Shown: positions 1 through 8,276 of the stretch, in pieces
Numbering within the stretch: position 1 is the first letter of the stretch
Layout of the letters: every line of letters starts with the position of its first letter
Source of the DNA: Allorhizobium undicola ORS 992 = ATCC 700741
GTDB taxonomy: Bacteria; Pseudomonadota; Alphaproteobacteria; Rhizobiales; Rhizobiaceae
DNA: 64,000 nucleotides
Reading direction: 5' to 3'
NCBI RefSeq assembly: GCF_000621665.1
Contig: NZ_JHXQ01000003.1
Span: 186,001-250,000, forward strand
The notes under the pieces: generated by a model
Databases searched by the model: none
Seen by the model: only the letters and a program-made list of their open reading frames with translations
Told to the model about the DNA's origin: nothing
Made by a program: the position numbers and the translations under genes

Positions 1-3000
1 CGGATGCTGAGCGGCGCTTTTGCCGATTTGCGTCAGGATCTCGGCCGTGACCTCTCGGAAGGCCTTGCCCGCGAATTGCAGGGGCTGCGCAGCGAAATCA
101 AGGATATACGTGCTCTTGCGGAACAATCGCGCCAGAGCGCCGATGTGTCGGAGGATTTGCAGCGCCTTGCCTCCGGCCTTGCACGGCTGGAGGAGTTTGC
201 CCGTCCGCAGAGCCGTGACCTTCAGGCCGATGTTCAGGAGCTGCGCTCGCTGATCGACGGGCTTGCCCGCGAAGACAGCCTGCGTGGCATGGAAGATCGC
301 TGGCAGGCGCTGGAAAACCGGCTTGAAACGGTCGAGCCGGAAAAGATCCAGCAGGAGCTTCTGGCGCTTGCCTATCGGCTGGACGACATCAAAAGCCAGA
401 TTTCCGGGATGAGCGATGCCCGCTCGGTGCGCCTGCTGGAAGGCAAGCTGATTGCAATTGCCTCCGCGCTGGAACATGTCGGCACGCATCTTGAACCCAA
501 TGGCCGCGCCGTGCTGGAGCAGTTTTCGAAGCTCGACCGGCGGCTGGATGAGATTTCCCGTGCCATTGCCAGCCATCGCGGCGCAGGTCCGGGCGATCCC
601 CGCCTCATCGAGCGTCTGGAAGACCGGATTGCGGTGATTGCCCATCATCTCGAGCTGATTTCCGAGCGCACCGCCGGTCATGGCAGCGAGGGTCAGCTGG
701 CGGATCGCATCGATGCTTTGTCCCGCCGCATCGAGGATATGGCGGATCGTCAGGCCGGGCATCGGCTGGAAGAACGGCTGGACATTCTGGCCGCCATGCT
801 GGAGCGGCCGCAAACCACCGGTCTGGAGCCGGAAGTCACCGGCTATCTTGCCGATATTTCGCGCCGGATCGATGCCATGGATCATGGTGCGATGAGCGAG
901 CGGATGATGAGCCAGCTTGCGAGCATTTCGCAGCGGCTTGACGAGCTTGAGCGCCAGCCGCAGCCCATGCCCGATCAGACGCTGCTTGCCAGCATGGACC
1001 AGCGGCTCTATTCCATCGCCGCGCGTCTGGATGAAACGGTGGCGATTTCCAGCCACGACAATTCCGCTCTGGCCGGGCTGGAGCAGCAGATCGCCCATCT
1101 TTCCGCCCTCATCAATGCCGCCCCGCAGCAGGATGCCTCCTTCGGCGCGGAGCTGAATGGCCGTCTGGCGCAATTGGAGGATTATCTCTCCAGCAGCGAC
1201 GAATATGTGGTGGAGGCAGCCCGGCAGGCCGCCGAAGCGGTTATGGAAAATTATAGCCGTCAGGCGCATGGCTCGGGTGATCAGACTTCGGAAATGCTGG
1301 GCGTTCTCGCCGGGCACCTGCGCCAGCTTGAGGATATTGGCCGGGGTAGCGACGAGCGCAACCTGCGCAGTTTCGATGCGCTTCAGCAGACCTTGCTACA
1401 GATTGCCGACAAGCTGGAGCAACTGGAGCAGGCAACCCGGCAGAGCCTTCCGCGCCTTGCCGAGCCTGCGGCTTCGGAAGTGCCCGCGCCCGTGCCCGCC
1501 TCGCTGGTCAAGGCAGCGCAGCGCGAAATCGAGGTCGCCTTTCAGGGGCCGCCGGACATGGGTACCGTGGAAAGCCCCGTGCCGGATGCCGCCGCCTCGA
1601 AGGTGGAAACCGAAACGCCGGAAGAGGCAGAGAGCGGTTCGCCCCTTGGCCGCATGGTCGGTCTGGGCCGCAAGCTCATGGCTCGTGGCCGCAAGGAGGA
1701 GGCTGGCGAAACCAGACCGGCGGCGTCCATCGAACGTCAGATGGTCGATGATGCGCCTTCCATCGATCCTGCGGATGTGTTGCCGCCGGAAGAGGCCAAT
1801 GAGTTGCTGGAACCCGGTTCCGGCACGCCGGATGTGCGCAAGATCCTGGAAAAGGTTCGGGCGCGGCAGGCCGAGCAGGCCCGTGGGGCAAGCGCCCGCA
1901 CCGATGACAAGATGGATTTCATTGCCGCTGCCCGCCGCGCCGCTCAAGCCGCCGCCCAGGAGGCAGAACGCGGCAGCCGCACGGCGCGGATGCCGCTTTC
2001 GCGTGAGGTTCAGGGCAAGGCATCGGCCTTTGCGAAATATCGTCGTCCCATTCTGATGGCGGTTGGCGCGCTCTTGCTGGCCGCGATGGTGTTGCCCATG
2101 GCCAAAAACATGATCGCGGGCAAGCAAGCGCCTGAACCCGCACCTGCTCCCGTGCTGTCGCAATCTGTGCCTCAGGCCGCGCCTCAGTCTGCCCCTCAGG
2201 CCGCAGCCGCTCCGGCCGTGGCCTCCAGCGAGAATGCGCAGGCACCGGCGCCGTCTTCCGCTTCTCCCGATCCGGCAGGAGCCGCCGGGGGGCTGACGCC
2301 CGAGCCGCTGAAAGCGGCTGCCGTCGAACCCGTGGAGAGCGTCGAGATGGCTGCGCCGGACGAGGCGCCGGTTGCTCCCGCCGCCCCGCAGGCCGAGGTT
2401 TCCGGGCCTGCCATCGAGGTGCCAGCCGAAATCGGGCCTGCCTCCCTCGTTGCCGCCGCCAAAGCAGGAGATGCGGCTGCCTTTTACGAAATCGGTTCCC
2501 GCTATCTTGAGGGCCGGGGCGTGACCGCCGACCATGCAAAGGCGGCGCAATGGTATCAGCGGGCGGCCGACAGGGGCCTTGCGCCCGCGCAATACCGGCT
2601 GGCAGGGCTTTATGAAAAGGGAACCGGCGTTTCCCGCGACCTTGGCCGGGCCAAGGCGCTTTACCAACAGGCCGCCGAGGCTGGCAATGCCAGCGCCATG
2701 CACAATCTGGCCGTTATTTATGCCTCCGGTGCGGATGGCAAGCAGGACATGGCCCTTGCCGCCGAATGGTTTGCCCGCGCCGCCGAGCAGGGCGTTGCCG
2801 ACAGCCAGTTCAATCTTGCGGTTCTCTATGCGCAGGGCTCGGGTGTGAAGGCCGATCTGGAGGCCTCCTACAAGTGGTTTTCCATTGCCGCCAAGGCGGG
2901 CGACAAGGATGCGGCTGCCAAGCGGGACGAGCTGGTCAAGGTGCTGAAAGCCGATCAGCTGGGACGCGCGCGCGCCGCCGCCGATGGTTTTAAGGTCAAG

Positions 3001-3267
3001 ACCGGAAATGCCGACGCCAACACGGTAAACCTGCCGGATGCCTGGGTGGGCAAGGGTGTGACCACCGGCAGCGTGGACATGGAAAAGGCCATTCGCAACG
3101 TTCAGGCCATTCTCAACCGCAACGGCTTCGATGCCGGGCAGCCGGATGGCAAGCTTGGCCCCAAGACGGTCGCGGCCATCAAGTCGTTCCAGACATCGGT
3201 GGGGCAAGAGGCAACGGGCAAGATCAACAACGATCTGGTGAAGGCGCTGCTGTCACGCAACGGATGA
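1..3267 (+). CDS. podJ: PodJ-like polar localization factor, 5' end outside window
   Basis: The frame is open to base 1, so the true start is upstream; 1087 residues are visible from the first in-window ATG at base 4. The first ~600 residues are a long, heptad-rich, Leu/Glu/Arg coiled coil. A Lys/Arg-rich stretch then leads to a single membrane segment near residues 682-702 (ILMAVGALLLAAMVLPMA), followed by a Pro/Ala linker (~710-810), Sel1/TPR-like repeats (~813-980; motifs such as GRGVTADHAKAAQWYQRAA) and a C-terminal peptidoglycan-binding domain (~1010-1087, ending ...KINNDLVKALL). This cytoplasmic coiled coil / membrane / periplasmic Sel1 plus wall-binding layout is that of PodJ, which organises the new pole in alphaproteobacteria. 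The family name rests on architecture; other Sel1 proteins with a wall-binding domain are the alternative. Confidence 0.75.
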   Translation, partial: RMLSGAFADLRQDLGRDLSEGLARELQGLRSEIKDIRALAEQSRQSADVSEDLQRLASGLARLEEFARPQSRDLQADVQELRSLIDGLAREDSLRGMEDRWQALENRLETVEPEKIQQELLALAYRLDDIKSQISGMSDARSVRLLEGKLIAIASALEHVGTHLEPNGRAVLEQFSKLDRRLDEISRAIASHRGAGPGDPRLIERLEDRIAVIAHHLELISERTAGHGSEGQLADRIDALSRRIEDMADRQAGHRLEERLDILAAMLERPQTTGLEPEVTGYLADISRRIDAMDHGAMSERMMSQLASISQRLDELERQPQPMPDQTLLASMDQRLYSIAARLDETVAISSHDNSALAGLEQQIAHLSALINAAPQQDASFGAELNGRLAQLEDYLSSSDEYVVEAARQAAEAVMENYSRQAHGSGDQTSEMLGVLAGHLRQLEDIGRGSDERNLRSFDALQQTLLQIADKLEQLEQATRQSLPRLAEPAASEVPAPVPASLVKAAQREIEVAFQGPPDMGTVESPVPDAAASKVETETPEEAESGSPLGRMVGLGRKLMARGRKEEAGETRPAASIERQMVDDAPSIDPADVLPPEEANELLEPGSGTPDVRKILEKVRARQAEQARGASARTDDKMDFIAAARRAAQAAAQEAERGSRTARMPLSREVQGKASAFAKYRRPILMAVGALLLAAMVLPMAKNMIAGKQAPEPAPAPVLSQSVPQAAPQSAPQAAAAPAVASSENAQAPAPSSASPDPAGAAGGLTPEPLKAAAVEPVESVEMAAPDEAPVAPAAPQAEVSGPAIEVPAEIGPASLVAAAKAGDAAAFYEIGSRYLEGRGVTADHAKAAQWYQRAADRGLAPAQYRLAGLYEKGTGVSRDLGRAKALYQQAAEAGNASAMHNLAVIYASGADGKQDMALAAEWFARAAEQGVADSQFNLAVLYAQGSGVKADLEASYKWFSIAAKAGDKDAAAKRDELVKVLKADQLGRARAAADGFKVKTGNADANTVNLPDAWVGKGVTTGSVDMEKAIRNVQAILNRNGFDAGQPDGKLGPKTVAAIKSFQTSVGQEATGKINNDLVKALLSRNG

Positions 3268-3504
3268 TACCAGGGTCATTGAAGATGAGCCTTGGCATGA
3301 TCGGGCAAGCGGGGCTTGCCATCATGGCAACCAAATGGTCATAAAAGCCCTGTAGCTTGGCTGGATGCGCCGTGTTTGCGCCGCCTCCGGCTTTTCCTTG
3401 AATCCGACGCGATTTAAGGTTCTGACGGTCATGAACATCGAAAAACGTGAAGCAGAGGTGCTGCCTTCCGGTCTGGCGGCTCATTTTCAGTTGCGGGGAC
3501 GCGC

Positions 3505-4431
3505 GTGACAATCTACCTGCCCATTGCGGAATTGTCGGTGAATATCTTCATCATTCTCGGCATGGGTGCGGCTGTCGGTTTTCTTTCCGGCATGTTCGGC
3601 GTAGGCGGCGGCTTTCTCATCACGCCACTGCTGATTTTCTATAATATTCCGCCGGTCGTGGCGGTGGCCACCGGCGCCAATCAGGTGGTTGCCTCTTCGG
3701 TATCGGGCGCCATCACCCATTTCAGGCGCGGCACGCTGGACATGAAGCTCGGCACCGTGCTGCTTGTCGGCGGTCTGGCAGGGGCCTCGCTCGGCGTGGT
3801 GATCTTTTCCTGGCTGAGACGGCTTGGGCAGCTCGATCTCATCATCTCGCTGCTCTACGTCGTCTTTCTCGGCACGATCGGCGCCTTGATGCTGATGGAA
3901 AGCCTGCGCGCCATGCGCCGGGCAGCAAAAAACCAGCCCGTCAACCTGAAGCGTCCGGGCCAGCACAACTGGGTACACCGTCTGCCCTTCAAGATGCGCT
4001 TCAAGAAATCCAGGATCTATCTCAGCGTCCTGCCCATCATCGGCCTTGGCTTCGGCATCGGTATGCTCACCTCGATCATGGGCGTGGGCGGCGGCTTCAT
4101 CATGGTCCCGGCGATGATCTATCTGCTGCGCATTCCCACCAATGTCGTCGTGGGAACCTCGCTGTTCCAGATCATTTTCACCACGGCCTATACGACCGTG
4201 GTGCAGGCCGCCACCAATTACTCGGTGGATATCGTGTTGGCCTTCCTGCTGATGATTGCGGGCGTGATTGGCGCGCAATACGGCGTGCGCGTCGGGCAGA
4301 AGCTGCGCGGCGAGCAATTGCGCGCCCTGCTGGGTCTTCTGGTGCTGGCGGTTGGTCTGCGCCTTGCCATCGAGCTGGTGATGACGCCGGACGATCCCTT
4401 TTCCATCGTTCTTGCAGGGTCGGGCCGATGA
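3505..4431 (+). CDS. TSUP family (TauE/SafE) membrane transporter
   Basis: A 308-residue integral membrane protein with two homologous halves, each carrying the glycine-rich TSUP signature: GMFGVGGGFLITPLL near residue 32 and SIMGVGGGFIMVPAM near residue 195. A basic cytoplasmic loop (~140-170) separates the halves. TSUP proteins are predicted exporters or importers of sulfite, sulfonates or related organic anions; the substrate cannot be read from the sequence. The start is GTG at 3505, preceded by GGGGAC. The stop overlaps the ATG of the next gene (ATGA), so the two are translationally coupled and probably act together. Confidence 0.88.
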   Translation: MTIYLPIAELSVNIFIILGMGAAVGFLSGMFGVGGGFLITPLLIFYNIPPVVAVATGANQVVASSVSGAITHFRRGTLDMKLGTVLLVGGLAGASLGVVIFSWLRRLGQLDLIISLLYVVFLGTIGALMLMESLRAMRRAAKNQPVNLKRPGQHNWVHRLPFKMRFKKSRIYLSVLPIIGLGFGIGMLTSIMGVGGGFIMVPAMIYLLRIPTNVVVGTSLFQIIFTTAYTTVVQAATNYSVDIVLAFLLMIAGVIGAQYGVRVGQKLRGEQLRALLGLLVLAVGLRLAIELVMTPDDPFSIVLAGSGR

Positions 4432-5228
4432 GACGCCTCGGTCTTGCCCTTTGCGCCCTTCTGCTGTTTGCCACGGACGCGGCGGCGCAGGTGCCTTATC
4501 TTTCCGCCGGCAATCCCGTCCGCGAAACGCTTGAAATCGGCACCTCCACAAGCGAAATTGCCATTACCCCGGATTTTCGCGGCGCCGATCTGACGGTTTT
4601 CGGCGCGCTTGGCAATGCGGATCAGTTGCTGCTGGCGATCGGGCAATATGATGTGGTGGTGACGCTGGAAGGTCCGCGCGAAAACAGCATCGTGCGGAAA
4701 AAGGAGCGGCTTCTCGGCATCTGGATCAATCGCCAGTCCTTGAATTTCGAGCGCGTGCCAACCTCGTATTCCATCGCCACCACCCGGCAGATCGAAGACA
4801 TCGCGCCGCGCAATACGCTGACGGATCTGGGCATCGGCGTGGATTACCTGCCACTCACCCCTACCGGCTATATTGGCGGCAGGGTCAATATCGGTGAGTT
4901 CCGACAGGCCTATCGGCGCCTGCAACAGGCCGGAGGGCTTTATGCCCATGAAAGCTCCGGGGTTCGTTTTGTCAGCGCCAACCTGTTTCGCGCCAGCCTG
5001 AGATTGCCCGCCAACATTCCCGATGGCGTGCATGTGGTGCGGGCCTATCTGTTCAAAAGCGGTGAATTCGTTTCGCAAAAGGAGCTGCGCCTGCGTGTCG
5101 TCAAGACCGGCCTTGAGCAGGCCATTACTGACGCGGCCCATAACCAGCCGGTGCTTTACGGCATTTTTGCCGTGTTGATCGCGCTGATTACCGGCTGGCT
5201 GGCCAGCCTGATCTTCCGCAAGTCCTGA
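4428..5228 (+). CDS. TIGR02186 family membrane-anchored protein, partner of the TSUP transporter
   Basis: 266 residues, with an N-terminal signal peptide (LALCALLLFATDAAAQ) and one C-terminal membrane helix (IFAVLIALITGWLASLIF), so most of the protein should lie in the periplasm. It resembles the uncharacterised TIGR02186 family, which in Hyphomicrobiales commonly sits directly after a TauE/SafE-type transporter. It overlaps the transporter gene by four bases. No catalytic motif is evident; a role as a periplasmic accessory or substrate-handling subunit is inferred from coupling only. The next gene, an alkaline phosphatase, has its own Pho box and is probably a separate unit. Confidence 0.75.
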   Translation: MRRLGLALCALLLFATDAAAQVPYLSAGNPVRETLEIGTSTSEIAITPDFRGADLTVFGALGNADQLLLAIGQYDVVVTLEGPRENSIVRKKERLLGIWINRQSLNFERVPTSYSIATTRQIEDIAPRNTLTDLGIGVDYLPLTPTGYIGGRVNIGEFRQAYRRLQQAGGLYAHESSGVRFVSANLFRASLRLPANIPDGVHVVRAYLFKSGEFVSQKELRLRVVKTGLEQAITDAAHNQPVLYGIFAVLIALITGWLASLIFRKS

Positions 5229-5245
5229 TTTTTGCAATTTTCCCT

Positions 5246-5263
5246 CTGTCACGCGCTTGTCAT
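5246..5263 (+). promoter_or_regulatory. Pho box (PhoB operator) upstream of alkaline phosphatase
   Basis: Two 7-base direct repeats, CTGTCAC (5246-5252) and TTGTCAT (5257-5263), are separated by four bases, giving the 11-base period of a PhoB site (consensus CTGTCAT-N4-CTGTCAT). The site ends 53 bases before the chosen start of the alkaline phosphatase gene, a normal position for a phosphate-starvation activator. Confidence 0.8.
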
Positions 5264-5316
5264 GCGTGAAGACTAACAGGGCCGTGCAATGTCAACGCGA
5301 ACTTCGGGAACATGTT

Positions 5317-7056
5317 ATGCGCGCTTTGCTTATCGGCCTCGTGGCCACCACTGCCCTCTTCGGCGCGTCCGCCCATGCGGCAACCGTCTACCCGCTCGAC
5401 CGGGCAACCATTCTCAACGGCTCGCCTTTCGATTTCAAGGTCGAGCTGAAATCCGTCGTCAAGCCGGAAGATGTGAAGATCACCATCAACGGTCAGGACT
5501 ACAAGCAGATCCTTGGCAGCCAGGCCGAATTCGTGGCCGAGGAAAAAGGCAAGGAAGACAAGGTTCTGGGCTCCGCCCTCATTCTGCGCGGCGCCAAGCT
5601 CAAGGCTGGCTCCTACAAGGTTGAAGTCGCCGCCGGCGACGAGAAGAAGACCGTGACCTGGGACGTTTATGAAACGCCCGCCAAGCCGAAGGCAAAGAAC
5701 ATCATCTTCTTCCTTGGCGATGGTCTTTCCGTTGCCCACCGCACCGGCGCGCGCATCATGTCCAAGGGCATGACCGAGGGCAAGGCCAATGGCCACCTCA
5801 ACATGGATACGCTGGACCGCATGGCCTTTGTCGGCACCTCGTCCACCAATGCCATCGCGACCGACTCCGCCAACACCATGTCGGCCTACATGACCGGCCA
5901 CAAGACCGCGGTGAACGCGCTTGGCGTTTACGCCGACCGTACGCCGAACCCGCTGGACGATCCGAAGGTGGAAACCATCGCGGAAGCCCTGCGCCGCACG
6001 ACCAAAAAGTCTATCGGCATTGTTTCCGGCGCCGAACTGGAAGATGCAACGCCTGCCGCCGTGGTTGCGCATACGCGCCTGCGCGCCGAAAAGGCCGCTA
6101 TTGCCGAGATGATGTACGAGATCAAGCCGGATGTGCTTCTGGGCGGCGGCTCGGCCTATTTCCTGCCGAAGTCCGTTCCGGGCTCCAAGCGCAAGGACGA
6201 CAAGGATTTCATCGGCATGTTCAAGCAGGCCGGTTACGAGATCGCCACCGACAAGACCGAGCTTGCCAATGCCAAGGGTGACAAGCTGGTCGGCCTGTTC
6301 CACACCGGCAACATGGATTCGGTTCTCGACCGCGATTTCCTGAAGAAGGGCACCGTGGACAAGTTCCCGAACCAGCCGGGTCTGGTGGACATGACCAAGG
6401 CGGCGCTGTCGCGTCTTTCCAACAACAAGGAAGGCTTCTTCCTGATGGTCGAAGGCGCCTCCATCGACAAGATGTCCCACCCGATGGACTGGGACCGCGC
6501 GCTTTACGAAACCATCGAATTCGATCAGGCCGTCGGTGTCGGTCTCGAATTCCTGAAGAACAATCCCGATACGCTGATCGTCGTTACCGGCGACCATACC
6601 CACGGCATTTCCATCATCGGCACGGTCGATGACGACAAGCCGGGCACCGAAATGCGCGAAAAGGTTGGCGTTTACGCCGATGCCGGTTTCCCGAACTACG
6701 AAGACAAGAACGGCGACGGCTATCCCGACAAGGTGGACGTATCGCGCCGCCTGGCCGTCTTCTCGTCCAACTTCCCCGACTATTACGAGACCTTCCGCCC
6801 GAAGATGGATGGTCCTTTCGAGCCGGCGATCCAGAACGAGAAGAAGGAATATGTCGCCAACGAGGCCTACAAGAACGTGCCGGGCGCCGTTTTCCGCGAA
6901 GGCAACCTGCCGCGTAGCGCCGATACCGCCGTTCATGCCGTGGATGACATCGTACTTCAGGCCACCGGCCCCGGCTCGGAAGAGTTCAAGGGCTACATGG
7001 AAGAAAGCGACATCTACAAGGTGTTGGCCGACAGCTTCGCGCTTGGCGCCAAGTAA
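5317..7056 (+). CDS. phoA: Periplasmic alkaline phosphatase, PhoA type
   Basis: Hydrolyses phosphomonoesters in the periplasm to release phosphate. I chose ATG 5317 because it directly begins a signal peptide (MRALLIGLVATTALFGASA) and has CGGGAA upstream; an in-frame start at 5257 would overlap promoter sequence. The product is 579 residues, longer than E. coli PhoA because a ~110-residue beta-rich domain precedes the catalytic core. PhoA landmarks are present: LGDG metal ligand region, the nucleophile Ser184 in TDSANTM, Asp384-Lys385-x-x-His388 (EGASIDKMSH), Asp426-His427 (GDHTHG) and a late VHAVDD histidine. The upstream Pho box predicts induction by PhoB on phosphate starvation. Confidence 0.92.
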   Translation: MRALLIGLVATTALFGASAHAATVYPLDRATILNGSPFDFKVELKSVVKPEDVKITINGQDYKQILGSQAEFVAEEKGKEDKVLGSALILRGAKLKAGSYKVEVAAGDEKKTVTWDVYETPAKPKAKNIIFFLGDGLSVAHRTGARIMSKGMTEGKANGHLNMDTLDRMAFVGTSSTNAIATDSANTMSAYMTGHKTAVNALGVYADRTPNPLDDPKVETIAEALRRTTKKSIGIVSGAELEDATPAAVVAHTRLRAEKAAIAEMMYEIKPDVLLGGGSAYFLPKSVPGSKRKDDKDFIGMFKQAGYEIATDKTELANAKGDKLVGLFHTGNMDSVLDRDFLKKGTVDKFPNQPGLVDMTKAALSRLSNNKEGFFLMVEGASIDKMSHPMDWDRALYETIEFDQAVGVGLEFLKNNPDTLIVVTGDHTHGISIIGTVDDDKPGTEMREKVGVYADAGFPNYEDKNGDGYPDKVDVSRRLAVFSSNFPDYYETFRPKMDGPFEPAIQNEKKEYVANEAYKNVPGAVFREGNLPRSADTAVHAVDDIVLQATGPGSEEFKGYMEESDIYKVLADSFALGAK

Positions 7057-7129
7057 GGCCTGATAATGCGTCCGGGCAGGGCATGAGGCCGTGCCCGGAC
7101 ATGTCCGTTTTGACTTCGGGAATAGTTCG

Positions 7130-7591
7130 ATGGTTTACCGCCGCCCTCCGACCGCGACCCGCAGAGCCTGCCTTGGCATGATGATGGCCATGCCCTTCCT
7201 GGCGCGGTCGGCCTTCGCCGCCCCTGTCTCCATCGATTTCGACCAGCTTTACGGCAAGGTCGGTGTGTTGGGACTGGAATTTTCCGATCTCGTCAAGCAG
7301 CAGGCTGGCCGGATCGTGACGATGCAGGGCTTCATGGCGCCGCCGCTCAAGGCCGAGGCCACCTTCTTCGTGCTGACCGAAATTCCCATGGCGCTTTGCC
7401 CCTTCTGCTCCTCCGATGCCGATTGGCCGGACAATATCGTCGTGGTCTATCTCGACCGCAAGCAGACCTTCGTGCAGCCCAGTGCCCGCATCGCGGTGAC
7501 GGGAAGATTGGAAATGGGCTCCTGGACCGATCCCGACACCGGCTTTGTCAGTCTGCTCAGGCTGCGCGATGCCGCTTACAGCGTGGTATGA
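7130..7591 (+). CDS. Secreted DUF3299-like protein, first gene of an ABC operon
   Basis: 153 residues from ATG 7130; a GTG at 7091 is in frame but would put 13 residues ahead of a convincing signal peptide (twin-arginine-free, ending FLARSAFA). The mature part is a small beta-rich domain with a CPFC pair in LCPFCSSDADWP, and resembles DUF3299. Such proteins occur beside MacB-like ABC transporters, including the zinc-regulated zrg genes of Vibrio. Its stop is one base before the ATG of the ATPase gene, so the genes form one operon. I infer a periplasmic metal-handling or transporter-accessory role; the two cysteines could bind zinc or another thiophilic metal. Confidence 0.7.
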   Translation: MVYRRPPTATRRACLGMMMAMPFLARSAFAAPVSIDFDQLYGKVGVLGLEFSDLVKQQAGRIVTMQGFMAPPLKAEATFFVLTEIPMALCPFCSSDADWPDNIVVVYLDRKQTFVQPSARIAVTGRLEMGSWTDPDTGFVSLLRLRDAAYSVV

Positions 7592-7592
7592 G

Positions 7593-8276
7593 ATGCTTGC
7601 CCTTCAGATTGAAAACCTCACTGTCACCTATCGCGGCCTTGCTGCTCCGGTTCTGTCCATTCCCGCCTTCAGTCTCGGCGCTGGCGCCGGATTGGCCGTA
7701 ACGGGGGCTTCCGGCTCCGGCAAGACCACCTTCGTCAACCGCATTACCGGGCTCGAGCCCGTGGAGAGCGGCCATGTGCGCTGGGGTCATGAAGATCTCG
7801 CGAAGCTTTCGGAAGGTGCGCGTGACCGGTTCCGTGCTGCCCATATCGGTCTGGTCATGCAGGATTTTCATCTTTTCCCCGGTCTTTCGGCGTTGGAAAA
7901 CGTGCTTTTGCCGGCCCGCCTTGCCCGTGTTGCAGGCCGCGCCGAGATTGCCCGAGCCGGTGAACTTCTCTCGCGCTTCGGCTTGAAGCGCCCCGATCAG
8001 GATGTGAACACCATGTCGCGCGGAGAAATGCAGCGCGTGGCCGTGGCGCGCGCCATGCTGCGCCGCCCCTCTGTGATCGTGGCGGATGAGCCGACGGCAA
8101 GCCTCGATGCACAGGCAGGTGCCGCCGTCACCGATCTCCTTCTCTCGGCGGCAAGCGAGGAGGGGAGCACCCTCATCGTCGTGACGCATGATCCACGCCT
8201 GATGGCGCGCCTGCCGCAGAAACTCGAGCTGGCGGGTGGCCTGATCCTTGCCGACCATTCCGGAGAGAAGGCATGA
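7593..8276 (+). CDS. ABC transporter ATP-binding protein, LolD/MacB-like
   Basis: 227 residues from ATG 7593, one base after the preceding stop; the in-frame 7545 start lies inside the upstream gene. Walker A is GASGSGKTT, the Q-loop is VMQDFHLFPGLSALENV, the signature is SRGEMQR (a variant of LSGGQ) and Walker B is VIVADEPTASLD, followed by the switch histidine in VVTHD. Size and motifs place it with the LolD/MacB/FtsE ATPases that drive mechanotransmission-type transporters rather than classical importers. It overlaps the permease gene by four bases and must power it. Confidence 0.93.
   Translation: MLALQIENLTVTYRGLAAPVLSIPAFSLGAGAGLAVTGASGSGKTTFVNRITGLEPVESGHVRWGHEDLAKLSEGARDRFRAAHIGLVMQDFHLFPGLSALENVLLPARLARVAGRAEIARAGELLSRFGLKRPDQDVNTMSRGEMQRVAVARAMLRRPSVIVADEPTASLDAQAGAAVTDLLLSAASEEGSTLIVVTHDPRLMARLPQKLELAGGLILADHSGEKA

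Noticed and set aside
1396..3207. 603-codon open frame on the minus strand opposite podJ
   Set aside because: A GC-rich shadow of the coiled-coil and Sel1 gene; its translation has biased, repetitive Gly/Arg/His content and no domain.
5260..6936. 558-codon minus-strand frame opposite phoA
   Set aside because: Shadow frame; the plus strand encodes a complete PhoA with all catalytic motifs.
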